In this document: positions 54,161 to 62,940 of the stretch, one piece after another | Position numbering within the stretch: the first letter of the stretch is position 1 | Layout of the letters: each line of letters starts with the position of its first letter | Assembly: GCA_965204715.1 (NCBI GenBank) | Contig: OZ242009.1 | Span: 1,054,001 to 1,118,000 of the forward strand | Direction of reading: 5' to 3' | Source: CATOSP01 sp965204715 | Lineage (GTDB): Bacteria; Chloroflexota; Dehalococcoidia; Lucifugimonadales; UBA3495 | DNA: 64,000 nucleotides | The notes under the pieces: model-generated | What the model was told of the DNA's origin: nothing | Databases searched by the model: none | What the model saw: only the letters and a program-made list of their open reading frames with translations | Position numbers and translations under genes: made by a program

Positions 54161-55309
54161 ATGGCTAAAATCCCACCCAGTTCCCAAGGAATCTTCCCGT
54201 CCCAATGGTTACGCGAGGCTGTAGAGCGTGGCTTCATATGGGCTGGTGAGTCACGTATACCAGAACAAAGCTTCCAGCCAGCCAGCCTCGATCTGCATCT
54301 CGGTCCCACGGCGTACCGTCTGCGTTCCAGCTTCCTTCCTCACGACAAGAGAGTAGAAGCCAAACAGGACGAAGTTATTCTGGACAGCATAGACATCCGG
54401 GATGGGGCAATTCTAGAACGAGGGAGACCATACCTTATTCCCTTGATCGAAGAACTCCGGTTGCCACGGGGCATTCACGCTCGGACCAACCCCCGAAGCT
54501 CCACTGGAAGACTGGACATATTCACCAGAGTGATAACCGACTACAACGATCAGTTCGATGAAATCAAACCCGGCTACCACGGCAAGCTATACTTGGAAGT
54601 AGCGTCTAGGTCTTTCACAATCCATGTCAGAAAGGGCCTGTCTCTAAACCAGTTGCGTCTGATCAGAGGAAGCTACACAGTGTCCCAAGCTAATACCGAA
54701 GGGGGACTGAACCAAGCACCAGATTCAGGATGGCGGTCAGGTGATCCCCTCACTCCACAGTCCGGAAACCCAGTGTTCCTGAGTATTGATTTGTCTGGGA
54801 ATGACGATCGGGTGGTTGGCTACAAGGCACGAAAGAACAGCTTCCTGCTTGACCTATCCCGGACCGACGGGTACGACGTTGAGGACTTCTGGGAACCTGT
54901 ATTTCGTGAGCGGCAGGAGCGGTTGGTCCTGGAACCGGAAGAGTTCTACCTACTGCTGTCGTCGGAGACGGTTATCGTTCCACCAGAGTTCGCGGCAGAG
55001 ATGACTGCCTACAATCCCACCAGCGGGGAACTGCGGACTCACTACGCAGGATTCTTCGATCCCGGATTCGGTTACGACCCTCAGGGTCTTTCTCGGGGAA
55101 GCAAAGCAGTTCTCGAAGTGCGCGCACACGATGTGCCTTTTATGATCGAGAACGGGCAGAGTGTGTGCCGCTTAGATTTCCAAACAATGGCTGAACCCCC
55201 AAATGTACTATATGGGGAGGAGACCGGCTCGTCATACCAATACCAGGAACTGACTCTGAGCAAACACTTCAAGCGAGCAATTCTCTCCCGCCAACTACGC
55301 CTGTTCTGA
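54161..55309 (+). CDS. dcd: dCTP deaminase (long two-domain form)
   Basis: A 382-aa protein of the dUTPase/dCTP deaminase family with two related barrel domains. The first has SFQPASLDLHLGPTAYRL and HARTNPRSSTGRLDIFTRVI, and the second repeats a similar pattern (MTAYNPTSGELRTHYAGFFD). It deaminates 2'-deoxycytidine triphosphate to dUTP for thymidylate synthesis. Length suits the double-domain class. Confidence 0.88.
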   Translation: MAKIPPSSQGIFPSQWLREAVERGFIWAGESRIPEQSFQPASLDLHLGPTAYRLRSSFLPHDKRVEAKQDEVILDSIDIRDGAILERGRPYLIPLIEELRLPRGIHARTNPRSSTGRLDIFTRVITDYNDQFDEIKPGYHGKLYLEVASRSFTIHVRKGLSLNQLRLIRGSYTVSQANTEGGLNQAPDSGWRSGDPLTPQSGNPVFLSIDLSGNDDRVVGYKARKNSFLLDLSRTDGYDVEDFWEPVFRERQERLVLEPEEFYLLLSSETVIVPPEFAAEMTAYNPTSGELRTHYAGFFDPGFGYDPQGLSRGSKAVLEVRAHDVPFMIENGQSVCRLDFQTMAEPPNVLYGEETGSSYQYQELTLSKHFKRAILSRQLRLF

Positions 55310-55343
55310 ACGGGATTGCATCGCAAAGCGGACTATCAAAGGG

Positions 55344-55724
55344 TCATGCCAGACTTTCGGCGTCCCCAATGTATTGACCAGTGGCCAGGATCAGGCTTTC
55401 GATGAAGTCTGCCGGTTCACAATGTCCATCATAAAAGCAGTCCGAATGCAGATGATGGACTACATTAGTGTAGTGGGACCGGAGCGAGGCCAACACTTCA
55501 TTCTCTTAACCCAAGGAACGAATCCCCGCAGAGGTTTGCGCCGTCGTTGTCGGAGCGCTGCCCCTTCGAGCCAGAATCAGGGCGCCAGTCGCCCTCTTGG
55601 TCGCGCACCATGCCTTCTCCGCAGCGTCCCGGATGTCGCCAGCCTCCAATCGCGCCAGGGCCTCCCCGTGCATGTAACGGGCGTCTGCAAAAACCTCACG
55701 CACCCGATCATTCGCTACCATGAC
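55344..55724 (-). pseudogene. HEPN/PaREP1-like protein with in-frame stop
   Basis: The frame from ATG 55724 (GEALARLEAGDIRDAAEKAW, a PaREP1-like core) meets TAA at 55506-55508. It then continues in the same frame (ENEVLASLRSHYTNVVHHLH through DFIESLILATGQYIGDAESL) to TGA at 55344-55346, 127 codons in all. The intact start has a GGGGAG box. A single nonsense change explains the break, unless the stop is a sequencing error. Confidence 0.6.
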
Positions 55725-55880
55725 GCAACTCCCCAAAGTTTCACACTGTCGTAACAGTCCAAGTGACACACAGATTCTACGCCTATGGTCCCGTCATTGC
55801 CATGAAAATGGGCCATTTTCATGTTCACAGATGGCCCTACAGTACCATCTGCCCCATCCTTCCCAGCCGCCCCCCAACCC

Positions 55881-55906
55881 GTCATTCCCGTGAAAACGGG
55901 AATCCG
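55881..55906. repeat. REP-like GTCATTCCCGTGAAAACGGG copy
   Basis: A variant of the dispersed palindromic repeat, between the broken HEPN-like gene and htrA. Confidence 0.65.
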
Positions 55907-56034
55907 TACCGTGCGCAAACAATAGGCCCACTGCCCCCGCGAGAGTGACGCAGCAGGCCAAACGAGAGCGGGGATGACGAGAGCCGTCATCCCCGCTCGG
56001 CCAACCACCCACGCCCCACCTCAACCAGCCATGT

Positions 56035-57255
56035 CTACTTGGGATCGTTCTTGGGGAACAGGTCCGGCAGCGGGATCCGCGGCAGGGACCGCTCATCGGG
56101 GATGGGCAAACGCTCTCGTGACCGGCTACCGAACTCCCGTTCCTCCGGCCACTCGGCCAGCGTCACTGTCACGGCAACTTCATCCCCGTCCCTCAGCACT
56201 GTCAACTGCACTTCATCCCCCGGCAGGTGCTTGTTGAGCTCGGTGATAAGGTCCGGCACCGTCGCAACCGGCGCCCCGTCCAGCGAGAGTATGATGTCCC
56301 CGCCGCGGGTTGGCATTCCCTCCATGTCTGCGCCCGAGGGTATCAGCTTGGCTTCTTGCGCCGGGCTGCCGCTCATCACCTGGGTAACGTACACGCCGCT
56401 CTCCACGGGCAGGTCCAGCGTCTCCACCAGCAGCGGCTCCAGGGTGGCCGCGCCGATGCCCAGCCACGGCGGCTTGATCTCCCCTTTGCTCTTCAGCCGG
56501 GGCATCAGGTCGCTCAGGGTGTTGGACGGCACGGCAAACGCGATGCTCCCCTGCCCCAGGGTGCGCGGGACCAACCCCGGCGCGACGTGGATGGCCGTGT
56601 TGATGCCCACCACCTGTCCGTCCCGGTTAAGCAGCGGCCCGCCCGAATTGCCGGGGTTGATCAGCGCGTCCGTCTGCACCGCCCCGGATATGAGCCGCGA
56701 TATGTCGCTGGGGATGGTGCGGTCCACGCCGCTTATCACCCCCACAGTCACCGAGCCGTCCAGCCCGAAGGGGCTGCCGATGGCGATGGCCAGTTGACCG
56801 GGCCGCAAGTTGTCCGAATCTCCCAAGGTCAGCGGCGTGATGCCCTTCACCGCCTCCGGGTCCACCTTGATTAGCGCCAGGTCGTTGGCCGGGTTCACCC
56901 CCAGCACCTCCGCCTCAACGCTGGTGCGGTCCTGGAACGACACTCGCACCCGGTCCGCGTCCTGGATTACGTGGTTGTTGGTCACTATGTGACCTTCCAT
57001 GTCAATCAGGAACCCGGACCCGGCCCCCAGACGGTTGAACGACTGGGCCATCTGCAAGTCCACGTTCACGTCCACCACCGCCGGGCTGGCCTCCTCATAG
57101 ATCCGCTGCACCAGGTTCTCGTCGAACAGCGCCGCCGACGCCGGCGGCGTAACCCTGTCCAGCCCGGGGCCGAACCACGCAAAGGCAACGACGGCTATCA
57201 CGGCAAAAGAAAGCGCCGTCACCGCAAGAGCAAACGATTTGGAAAGTCTGTTCAT
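56035..57255 (-). CDS. S1C serine protease with PDZ domain (HtrA/DegP-like)
   Basis: A 406-aa protease. An N-terminal hydrophobic segment (about residues 8-32) is a signal or anchor. The triad lies in IVTNNHVIQDAD (His), NPANDLALIKVD (Asp) and INPGNSGGPLLN (Ser). A C-terminal PDZ domain starts near residue 270. It degrades or refolds misfolded envelope proteins. ATG 57255 gives the expected signal sequence start. Confidence 0.9.
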   Translation of the reverse strand: MNRLSKSFALAVTALSFAVIAVVAFAWFGPGLDRVTPPASAALFDENLVQRIYEEASPAVVDVNVDLQMAQSFNRLGAGSGFLIDMEGHIVTNNHVIQDADRVRVSFQDRTSVEAEVLGVNPANDLALIKVDPEAVKGITPLTLGDSDNLRPGQLAIAIGSPFGLDGSVTVGVISGVDRTIPSDISRLISGAVQTDALINPGNSGGPLLNRDGQVVGINTAIHVAPGLVPRTLGQGSIAFAVPSNTLSDLMPRLKSKGEIKPPWLGIGAATLEPLLVETLDLPVESGVYVTQVMSGSPAQEAKLIPSGADMEGMPTRGGDIILSLDGAPVATVPDLITELNKHLPGDEVQLTVLRDGDEVAVTVTLAEWPEEREFGSRSRERLPIPDERSLPRIPLPDLFPKNDPK

Positions 57256-57474
57256 CTCGCCCACATCCTCATCTCTGGAGTTCGCCCCGGAAAGCCGGGG
57301 CCTTATTCTGGTTGACTAACCGCTCCCATGTCAATACATACTATCATCTCACACGCCCCGCCAGGGCCACCGGCGCAAAGGCATACAAATAGTCTGTATC
57401 ATCAATACGTGCCTAACGGTCAAACGGTTTCACCAACTTTGAAAAATGAGTGGGCATTCGGAGAACACACTATC

Positions 57475-57500
57475 GTCATTCCCATGAAAACGGGAATCCA
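57475..57500. repeat. REP-like GTCATTCCCATGAAAACGGG copy
   Basis: A variant of the dispersed palindromic repeat, in the 270-bp gap between htrA and the helicase loader gene. Confidence 0.6.
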
Positions 57501-57533
57501 CTGGCAACCATCCAGACGCTGCGGGAAAAGCTG

Positions 57534-58988
57534 CTACCGTGGGCCGGAGCCGTCTCCCCTGCGCCTTGGCCGGAGACCACTTGTGCGCGGCGCATCCCCA
57601 GGCCCGGAAACGCCTCCCCTACCCTGGTCCCGATAGTTGGGTGCGGTGATTGGCACGTCGTTGACAACGTTTATGTCCACCAGACGGGCGGCGATACGGG
57701 GCCTGGTCTTCTTCAGTTCTTCCATGTCCGAGGCCGTGGTTATCACCGTGGGAAGATTGGCCTCGTGGCGGTGCACGATAATCTGGTACAGCTTCTCCTC
57801 GGCCCAGGGAGTGCTGCTCTCAGTCCCAAGGTCGTCCAGCACCAGCACCGGGACGGTGATCAGTTCCTCAAACAACTCGTCGTACCCGATGGCGCTGTCC
57901 GGCCTGAACGTGGCGCGCAGGTGGTCCATCAATGTAGGGACGAAGGCGAAGAACACCGGGCGGTCCTGCAGGAGGCTGACCCCCGCAATCGCCACCGACA
58001 GGTGCGTCTTCCCGGAACCCCACGGCCCGGTGAACAGCAGCCACCCCTCCGGGTCAGCGGCAAAGCTCCGGGCCGCCCGCAGGGCCTCCGCCAGCGATTC
58101 CTGGTCAGTACGGGTCGCCCCCTGTCCGCCGCGCGGGTCGAAATTGTCGAAGGTCATCCGGGACAGCATACTGTCCGGCACAGCGCCGATGTCCAGGTCG
58201 GGCCGGTTGTTGAAATAGCCCAGTTGCCACACCCTGGAAAAGCCGTTGAATCCCTCCAGCCGCGTCCGCAGGGCATCGTCCATCCGATGCATCGGCCCGC
58301 GTACTGTGATCACCGTGGGAAGCGCATTGTTGTAGCGGTGGTTCACCACCTGGAACAGCTTCTCCTCGGCCCAAGGCGTTGCGCTCGTAGTCCCCAGGTC
58401 GTCCAGCACAAGCAGGGGAACGTTCCGCACCTGCTCGAAAAGTTCGTCGTAAGTCATGGGACTCTCCGGGGAGTAGGTGGACCGCAGATGGTCCAGCAGG
58501 TCGGCGGCCACGATGAAGAAAGTCGTCTGCTGCCGCTCGATGCAGCGGTTGGCAATGGCGGCTGCCAGATGGGTCTTGCCGCTGCCGCTAGGGCCGCACA
58601 GCACCAGCCAGCCTTCGGGGTTCTCGGCGTAATCCGCCGCGAAGGCATACGCATCGGAAAACATCTGGCGGTTAGCCGCGCCCCCCGGTTGCCCATCCGG
58701 ACGGGTGCCGGCAAAGGTGATTCGCGTCAACGCCCCCAGGTTGCTGTACCGTCGCAATGCCGTGACCCGCGTGGGAACGTTCTGCGTCTCCTGGCACACG
58801 CACGGGAACGCCTGACCGAATTCCGGGTGACCGACGTGGACCCGCTTGGACACCCACCCGCTGCCATTGCAGCGGGGGCAAAGGTCAACTTCCTCAGCGA
58901 GTTGCGCGGTCCTGTGCCCTGCGCCGTTGGTATGCCTCAAGGTGCTTGCGGCGTTGATCCTCCGCAGGATGTCGCCCAGGCTTTCCAT
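57534..58988 (-). CDS. DnaC/DnaI-type helicase loader with duplicated AAA+ module
   Basis: A 484-aa protein. A Cys-rich zinc site (LCPRCNGSGW, FPCVCQETQ) covers residues 36-70. The first AAA+ module has Walker A GPSGSGKT (132-139) and Walker B LLVLDDLG; the second has GPWGSGKT (321-328) and VLVLDDLG. The modules are clearly duplicates (shared DLGT, TPWAEEKL, LPTVIT). Usual DnaC/DnaI proteins have one. ATG 58988 is preferred for its AGGAAGG box; it overlaps the dnaD-like gene by 95 bp. Confidence 0.85.
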   Translation of the reverse strand: MESLGDILRRINAASTLRHTNGAGHRTAQLAEEVDLCPRCNGSGWVSKRVHVGHPEFGQAFPCVCQETQNVPTRVTALRRYSNLGALTRITFAGTRPDGQPGGAANRQMFSDAYAFAADYAENPEGWLVLCGPSGSGKTHLAAAIANRCIERQQTTFFIVAADLLDHLRSTYSPESPMTYDELFEQVRNVPLLVLDDLGTTSATPWAEEKLFQVVNHRYNNALPTVITVRGPMHRMDDALRTRLEGFNGFSRVWQLGYFNNRPDLDIGAVPDSMLSRMTFDNFDPRGGQGATRTDQESLAEALRAARSFAADPEGWLLFTGPWGSGKTHLSVAIAGVSLLQDRPVFFAFVPTLMDHLRATFRPDSAIGYDELFEELITVPVLVLDDLGTESSTPWAEEKLYQIIVHRHEANLPTVITTASDMEELKKTRPRIAARLVDINVVNDVPITAPNYRDQGRGGVSGPGDAPRTSGLRPRRRGDGSGPR

Positions 58989-59634
58989 CGTTCCTTCCTG
59001 CACCCCTTCCTTCCGACGCCCACCGGCGCAGAATGCCGGAGACGTAGCGCCAACTGCGCTTGTTCTCCCCCACGGCTATGGCGAACGCCTCTCTCACCCA
59101 CTCCGAAGGGTAACTCTCCTCCGCGTCCTTCAACTCCTCCGCCAGCATCGGGGAGAGCGTACCAATGGTCTCTTCATAGAGGGCGAATATGTTGGGTCTG
59201 GAATCAAGATTGTGCGGCACGTCCGGTGTGAGTCCCCCGTCCGGGTCCGGCCCCGGTGCTTCCTGCCCCTGCAGCCTCTCCAGCGCCCGCTGGTCGTGGG
59301 GCGTGTTGAGCAGGTAATACTCCCCGCGTCCGTCCGGCGAGCCGGGCGCATAACGCAGAAACACCCCCCGCTCCACCGCCAGCCGCAGCCCCCTCCGTAT
59401 CTCCGGGACCGCGTTCCGTCCGGGGCCGCCCAGCCCCCGCAGCAACGTCCGGTCGTTGATGAATTCGGTCAGGGGGGTCATCCGGGGCGAGCCCCGCTGC
59501 CGGTGGCACAGCCAGATTCCCCGCATTACCACCTTCAACTCGGCCAGGTCGTCAATCTCTTCGAGCAGAGGCCCGAACAGCGGGTTGGGCACCGGCGTAT
59601 ACAGCGTGTCCCGGCTGAAACCGGAAAAGGTCAT
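58894..59634 (-). CDS. dnaD: DnaD-like primosomal protein
   Basis: A 246-aa protein. The N-terminal winged-helix part spans about residues 1-110. The C-terminal DnaD-like helix block is recognisable as YPSEWVREAFAIAVGENKRS, then WRYVSGILRRW. DnaD-type proteins help load the replicative helicase; the loader gene follows, in line with this. The start overlaps the truncated HEPN gene by 4 bp (ATGA), a secondary effect of the insertion. Confidence 0.75.
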   Translation of the reverse strand: MTFSGFSRDTLYTPVPNPLFGPLLEEIDDLAELKVVMRGIWLCHRQRGSPRMTPLTEFINDRTLLRGLGGPGRNAVPEIRRGLRLAVERGVFLRYAPGSPDGRGEYYLLNTPHDQRALERLQGQEAPGPDPDGGLTPDVPHNLDSRPNIFALYEETIGTLSPMLAEELKDAEESYPSEWVREAFAIAVGENKRSWRYVSGILRRWASEGRGAGRNDGKPGRHPAEDQRRKHLEAYQRRRAQDRATR

Positions 59635-59876
59635 GGAGAGGAATCCCCCCTTTTTATCCTATAGTCGCTATATTCTCGGGAGAGGGCTTCAGCGTGAAAT
59701 CGCAGCGTTCTATGCGAATCGCCAGACATTCCCCGTTCTTGCATAACCGCCATCAGTGCGTGCGCAGCGGCGCCCCATAGCTTTTCGGATGCTTGCAGAT
59801 GCGCTCCTGAGGCAAATTCCCGGTCCGAAGCTTCCAGAAATTCCCACTCTGTCTGAGCGTGTTCTTGGGCCAGCAT
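59631..59876 (-). pseudogene. Truncated PaREP1/HEPN-like gene
   Basis: An 81-aa product with a normal first part (LAQEHAQTEWEFLEASDREF, LQASEKLWGAAAHALMAVMQ) that breaks off after REYSDY. The C-terminal EKFHRNFYHD-type helix present in the copies at 21565 and 30630 is missing. It is at the border between the inserted cassette and dnaD. Confidence 0.6.
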
Positions 59877-59912
59877 ATCCATATCCGGAATAAAATGAGT
59901 CCTCTTTTGCGA

Positions 59913-59953
59913 ACGGGGAATTTTCAATTTCCCGGACATTTCCGCCCTGCACG
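59913..59953. repeat. Cassette-flanking direct repeat, copy D
   Basis: GCGAACGGGGAATTTTCAAT followed by TTCCCGGACATTTCCG and GCCCTGCAC. Nearly the same sequence is at 60611-60672, with an extra GTCAATCCCGGACATTTT there. Confidence 0.7.
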
Positions 59954-59966
59954 AATGCGTTGCTTG

Positions 59967-60203
59967 TCACCCCGGGACTTTGCTTTCCACCACTACATTA
60001 AACGGTATTTCATCCACCGGCGGTTCCCCGATTTTCTCCATCAGCGCGTCGCAGACCTCACAGTCTTCCCATTCTGCCCCAATTGGCACCTCGTGCATCC
60101 ACACCTGCTCGCATCCCGCGTAGCGCCATGTGTGGCCATCAGGGAAGCGAAAGGTGACATCAGAGGCGCACACGTGACTGGTAGTAGTCGCTTTCCCCTT
60201 CAT
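59967..60203 (-). CDS. Small hypothetical protein of inserted cassette
   Basis: A 78-aa protein from ATG 60203 with an AGGTAAGGA box. CEQVWMHEVP and CEVCDALMEKIG give a few Cys residues. It follows the 111-aa gene by 3 bp, so the two form an operon. No family is recognised. Confidence 0.5.
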   Translation of the reverse strand: MKGKATTTSHVCASDVTFRFPDGHTWRYAGCEQVWMHEVPIGAEWEDCEVCDALMEKIGEPPVDEIPFNVVVESKVPG

Positions 60204-60206
60204 TCC

Positions 60207-60542
60207 TTACCTCGCTTCAAAATCGTCGCGGACACATTTGTCTCTGAAATGCCGGACGTTTCCTCGGTCAATTTCACGCAGGTCTTTTCTGTTGAGGTAT
60301 GCGCTTTCAATGGTCCCGTCGCCCGATGGCGAAGTAACGACTTGCATTAACTTTCTCGTGCCATTCACCTCTACCCATCCCCAATAAGACAACCCTTCTT
60401 TCTTATCTTTGTCCATCGTCGTGCATCGCACCACCCAATTCTCCAACACATCTATTAGGCAGCTCTTGTTAACTTCTGGTCTATCCCTGGCCCTGTCGCG
60501 GCGAAAGTGTTCGGAGATTCGCCATTCTTTGCCGTCTGCCAT
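60207..60542 (-). CDS. Hypothetical 111-aa protein of inserted cassette
   Basis: ATG 60542 is chosen for its strong AGGAG box at 7 bp; the upstream in-frame part lies in the direct repeat. The sequence (ISEHFRRDRARDRPEVNKSC, then VTSPSGDGTIESAYLNRKDL) is basic and mixed alpha/beta. It resembles phage or mobile-element accessory proteins only in general character. Confidence 0.5.
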   Translation of the reverse strand: MADGKEWRISEHFRRDRARDRPEVNKSCLIDVLENWVVRCTTMDKDKKEGLSYWGWVEVNGTRKLMQVVTSPSGDGTIESAYLNRKDLREIDRGNVRHFRDKCVRDDFEAR

Positions 60543-60610
60543 AAATGGCTCCTGAAGCCACCAAGTTGCTGACTCACAATTTGGCATCAATCTCTTATAT
60601 AGAGCACCTA

Positions 60611-60672
60611 TGCGAACGGGGATTTTCAATTTCCCGGACATTTCCGGTCAATCCCGGACATTTTGCCCTGCA
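60611..60672. repeat. Cassette-flanking direct repeat, copy E
   Basis: GCGAACGGGGATTTTCAATT then TCCCGGACATTTCCGGTCAA and CCCGGACATTTTGCCCTGCAC. It shares the GGAAATGTCC-type core with copies A-C. It lies directly after the dnaB stop. Confidence 0.7.
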
Positions 60673-60688
60673 CAAAGGAGTTGGTCTG

Positions 60689-62053
60689 CTAGAAGTCATC
60701 CACCTGTGCCAGCGCGTCAAACCGGACCAGGTTGTCCCGGAAGAAGAGTCTCAGGCTGCCCGTCGGCCCGTTGCGGTGCTTGGCGACGATTATCTCCGCG
60801 ATATTGCGCGGGTACTCGCGGCCGGGGAAGTGCTGCTCCCACTCCTCTTCAGTGTTGTGGAGATCCTCCCGGTGGATGAACATCACCACGTCCGAGTCCT
60901 GCTCGATGCTGCCGCTGTCCCGCAGGTCTGAAAGCTGGGGCCGGTGCCCCGGGCGGTTCTCAACCAACCGGCTCAACTGGGAGCAGGTGATGACCGCCAC
61001 GTCCAGATCGCGGGCCATCGCCTTGATGGACCTGGAAATTTCGCTGATCTCCTGCACCCGGTTCGCCCCGTTGCGGCTACTGCCCTGGATCAGCTGGAGA
61101 TAGTCGATCACCAGCATGTCCAGCCCGTGCTCCAGCATTAGCCGCCGCGCCTTGCTGCGCATCTCCACCAGGCTCTGGAAGGGTGTGTCGTCGATGAACA
61201 GCGGCAACTCCGACAGCCTTCCGATGGAGTCGATGATGCGCTGCTCCTCGGCCTCGGTGTACAGGCCCAGCCGGAGACGGTGAGAGTCAATCTCGGCGTC
61301 CGCCGACAGGATACGCAGCGCAAGCTGCTCCCGGCTCATCTCCAGGCTGAACACTCCGACAATTGAACCGGCCTGGGCCGCATTGATGGAGACGTTCAGC
61401 GCCAGGGTGCTCTTGCCGGTGGAGGGCCGCGCCCCCAGCACGATCATGTCCGAGCGTTGCAGCCCACCGAGCAGCTCGTCCATCTCGTTGTAGCCAGTCA
61501 GCACCGGGGCCTTGGTGTGCAGGTCCGGCTCCACCGCCGCGGCCCGGTCCTCCAGGTACTGGTCGTAGATCATCCGCAGCGGGATGAAGCCCCGGGGCGT
61601 CTGCCCGGCGCGCACACCGAACAACACGTCCTCGGCCTGCCGCAGGGTGGCGTCCACGTCGGCGGTGTCGTTGTACCCGATGGCTGAAATCTCGTTGGCC
61701 GCGTCGATCAGCCGGCGCATGGTGGCGGTCTTGGATATGACCTCAGCGTAATACTCCGCGTGGGCTGAGGTCGGAGTCACCGCCACCAGGCCGCTGAGGT
61801 AGGACATGCCGCCCACTATCTCCAGCTTGTCCGTGCGTTGAAGCTCCCTGGCCAGGGTCACCTGGTCAATGGCTTCGTCTCGCTCGAACAGCGCCTGGCA
61901 GGCGGCGAAACACGCCTGGTTTCGCTCCCGGTAGAAGTCGTCGGGCCGCAGCAGCGACGCGACGCGGGAGAAACACTCCCCGTCGATCAGCAGGGACCCG
62001 ATAACCGCCGCCTCGGCCTCAAGGTCGTGAGGTAGCAGTTTCTCCGCATACAT
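60689..62053 (-). CDS. dnaB: Replicative DNA helicase
   Basis: A 454-aa DnaB. The N-terminal domain starts PHDLEAEAAVIGSLLIDGE; the RecA-like domain has Walker A GARPSTGKST, IVGVFSLEMSREQLALRIL, VIDYLQLIQGS (Walker B) and DLRDSGSIEQDSDVVMFI. It unwinds DNA ahead of the fork. It is in the usual rplI-dnaB pair, followed by dnaD and the loader gene once the cassette is ignored. Confidence 0.95.
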   Translation of the reverse strand: MYAEKLLPHDLEAEAAVIGSLLIDGECFSRVASLLRPDDFYRERNQACFAACQALFERDEAIDQVTLARELQRTDKLEIVGGMSYLSGLVAVTPTSAHAEYYAEVISKTATMRRLIDAANEISAIGYNDTADVDATLRQAEDVLFGVRAGQTPRGFIPLRMIYDQYLEDRAAAVEPDLHTKAPVLTGYNEMDELLGGLQRSDMIVLGARPSTGKSTLALNVSINAAQAGSIVGVFSLEMSREQLALRILSADAEIDSHRLRLGLYTEAEEQRIIDSIGRLSELPLFIDDTPFQSLVEMRSKARRLMLEHGLDMLVIDYLQLIQGSSRNGANRVQEISEISRSIKAMARDLDVAVITCSQLSRLVENRPGHRPQLSDLRDSGSIEQDSDVVMFIHREDLHNTEEEWEQHFPGREYPRNIAEIIVAKHRNGPTGSLRLFFRDNLVRFDALAQVDDF

Positions 62054-62160
62054 CCGGGCGCTCTCCTGCCTGCTGAGAATGCCGCCCCGTATTGTAGTCC
62101 GTGGCCGACTGGACCGCCCTGCCGGCCGGGGAGCGGCGGATAGGGTCCGTCCCTGGTTGG

Positions 62161-62610
62161 TTACTCTTCCACTTCGGCGGTGATGTTGATGGTCGCCTCG
62201 ATCTCGGTGGACAGCCGCAGCGTTACCTGGTACTCCCCCGGCTCCCGGATCGGCTCCCCGGCCTCAACCAGCCGCCGGTCGATCTCCCGCCCAACGGTGT
62301 TGCTCAACTCGGTGGCGATCATCGCGCCGCTGATGGTCCCGTAGTAGCGGCCCATTGGTGTGACCCGGGCCTCCACCGTGATGTTGGTGCCGTCGAGCAG
62401 TTCCGCAAGCTCGGTAAGCTCCGCGGTCTCCCGAATCCGCACCTCGTCGCCGGCGGCCTTGATCTTGTGCAGCCGCTTCAGCACCTCGGGCGTGGCCGCC
62501 TCGGCCAGCCCCTTGGGGATCAGGTAGTTGCGGGCGTAGCCGTCCGCCACTCGCTTGATCTCTCCCGCCCGCGCCTGGTTAACAACGTCCTGAATGAATA
62601 CCACTTCCAT
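62161..62610 (-). CDS. rplI: 50S ribosomal protein L9
   Basis: A 149-aa L9. The family start MEVVFIQDV and the GEIKRVADGYARNYLIPKGL signature are present, followed by the long helix and the C-terminal domain with NTVGREIDRRLVEAGEPI. ATG 62610 is chosen by homology; ATG 62619 is possible. It precedes dnaB by 107 bp. Confidence 0.92.
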   Translation of the reverse strand: MEVVFIQDVVNQARAGEIKRVADGYARNYLIPKGLAEAATPEVLKRLHKIKAAGDEVRIRETAELTELAELLDGTNITVEARVTPMGRYYGTISGAMIATELSNTVGREIDRRLVEAGEPIREPGEYQVTLRLSTEIEATINITAEVEE

Positions 62611-62940
62611 AATTGTCATCGTCCTTGGCTGGAGTATCGGCCCAGGCCTGCGGCCCGTTCCATGCAAGACCCATTATAAGCCCGGCGCGTCCGGCCCGGA
62701 AACCGGCGGATGTCAGGGTGTTGATAAACGTGGACGCCCAGCCAGGGAGTCCGCAGACGCGGGAAGCAACATCTTAACCCACCCCGCCTATTCCAGTGTC
62801 AAGACAAATTCAGGGATTTTCGGGCCAATTCCCACGTCCCGCAACTTCATTGACGCCTGTTCAACCCGCCAACTAGAATCAGACCACCACGAGGTCGAAG
62901 ACCTCTGCCTGCCCCCATCCAACCACCGGACGCTGTGAAA
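62611..62940. other. Divergent intergenic region rplI/tenA
   Basis: About 330 bp without a gene. No TPP riboswitch signature (CTGAGA with the partner stem) was recognised upstream of tenA. Promoters for both directions are expected here. Confidence 0.5.

Noticed and set aside
57450..59231. A 593-codon open frame on the plus strand
   Set aside because: It is antisense to the helicase loader, which has two clear ATPase modules.
62700..62940. TPP riboswitch before tenA
   Set aside because: The conserved CTGAGA and partner elements were not seen.
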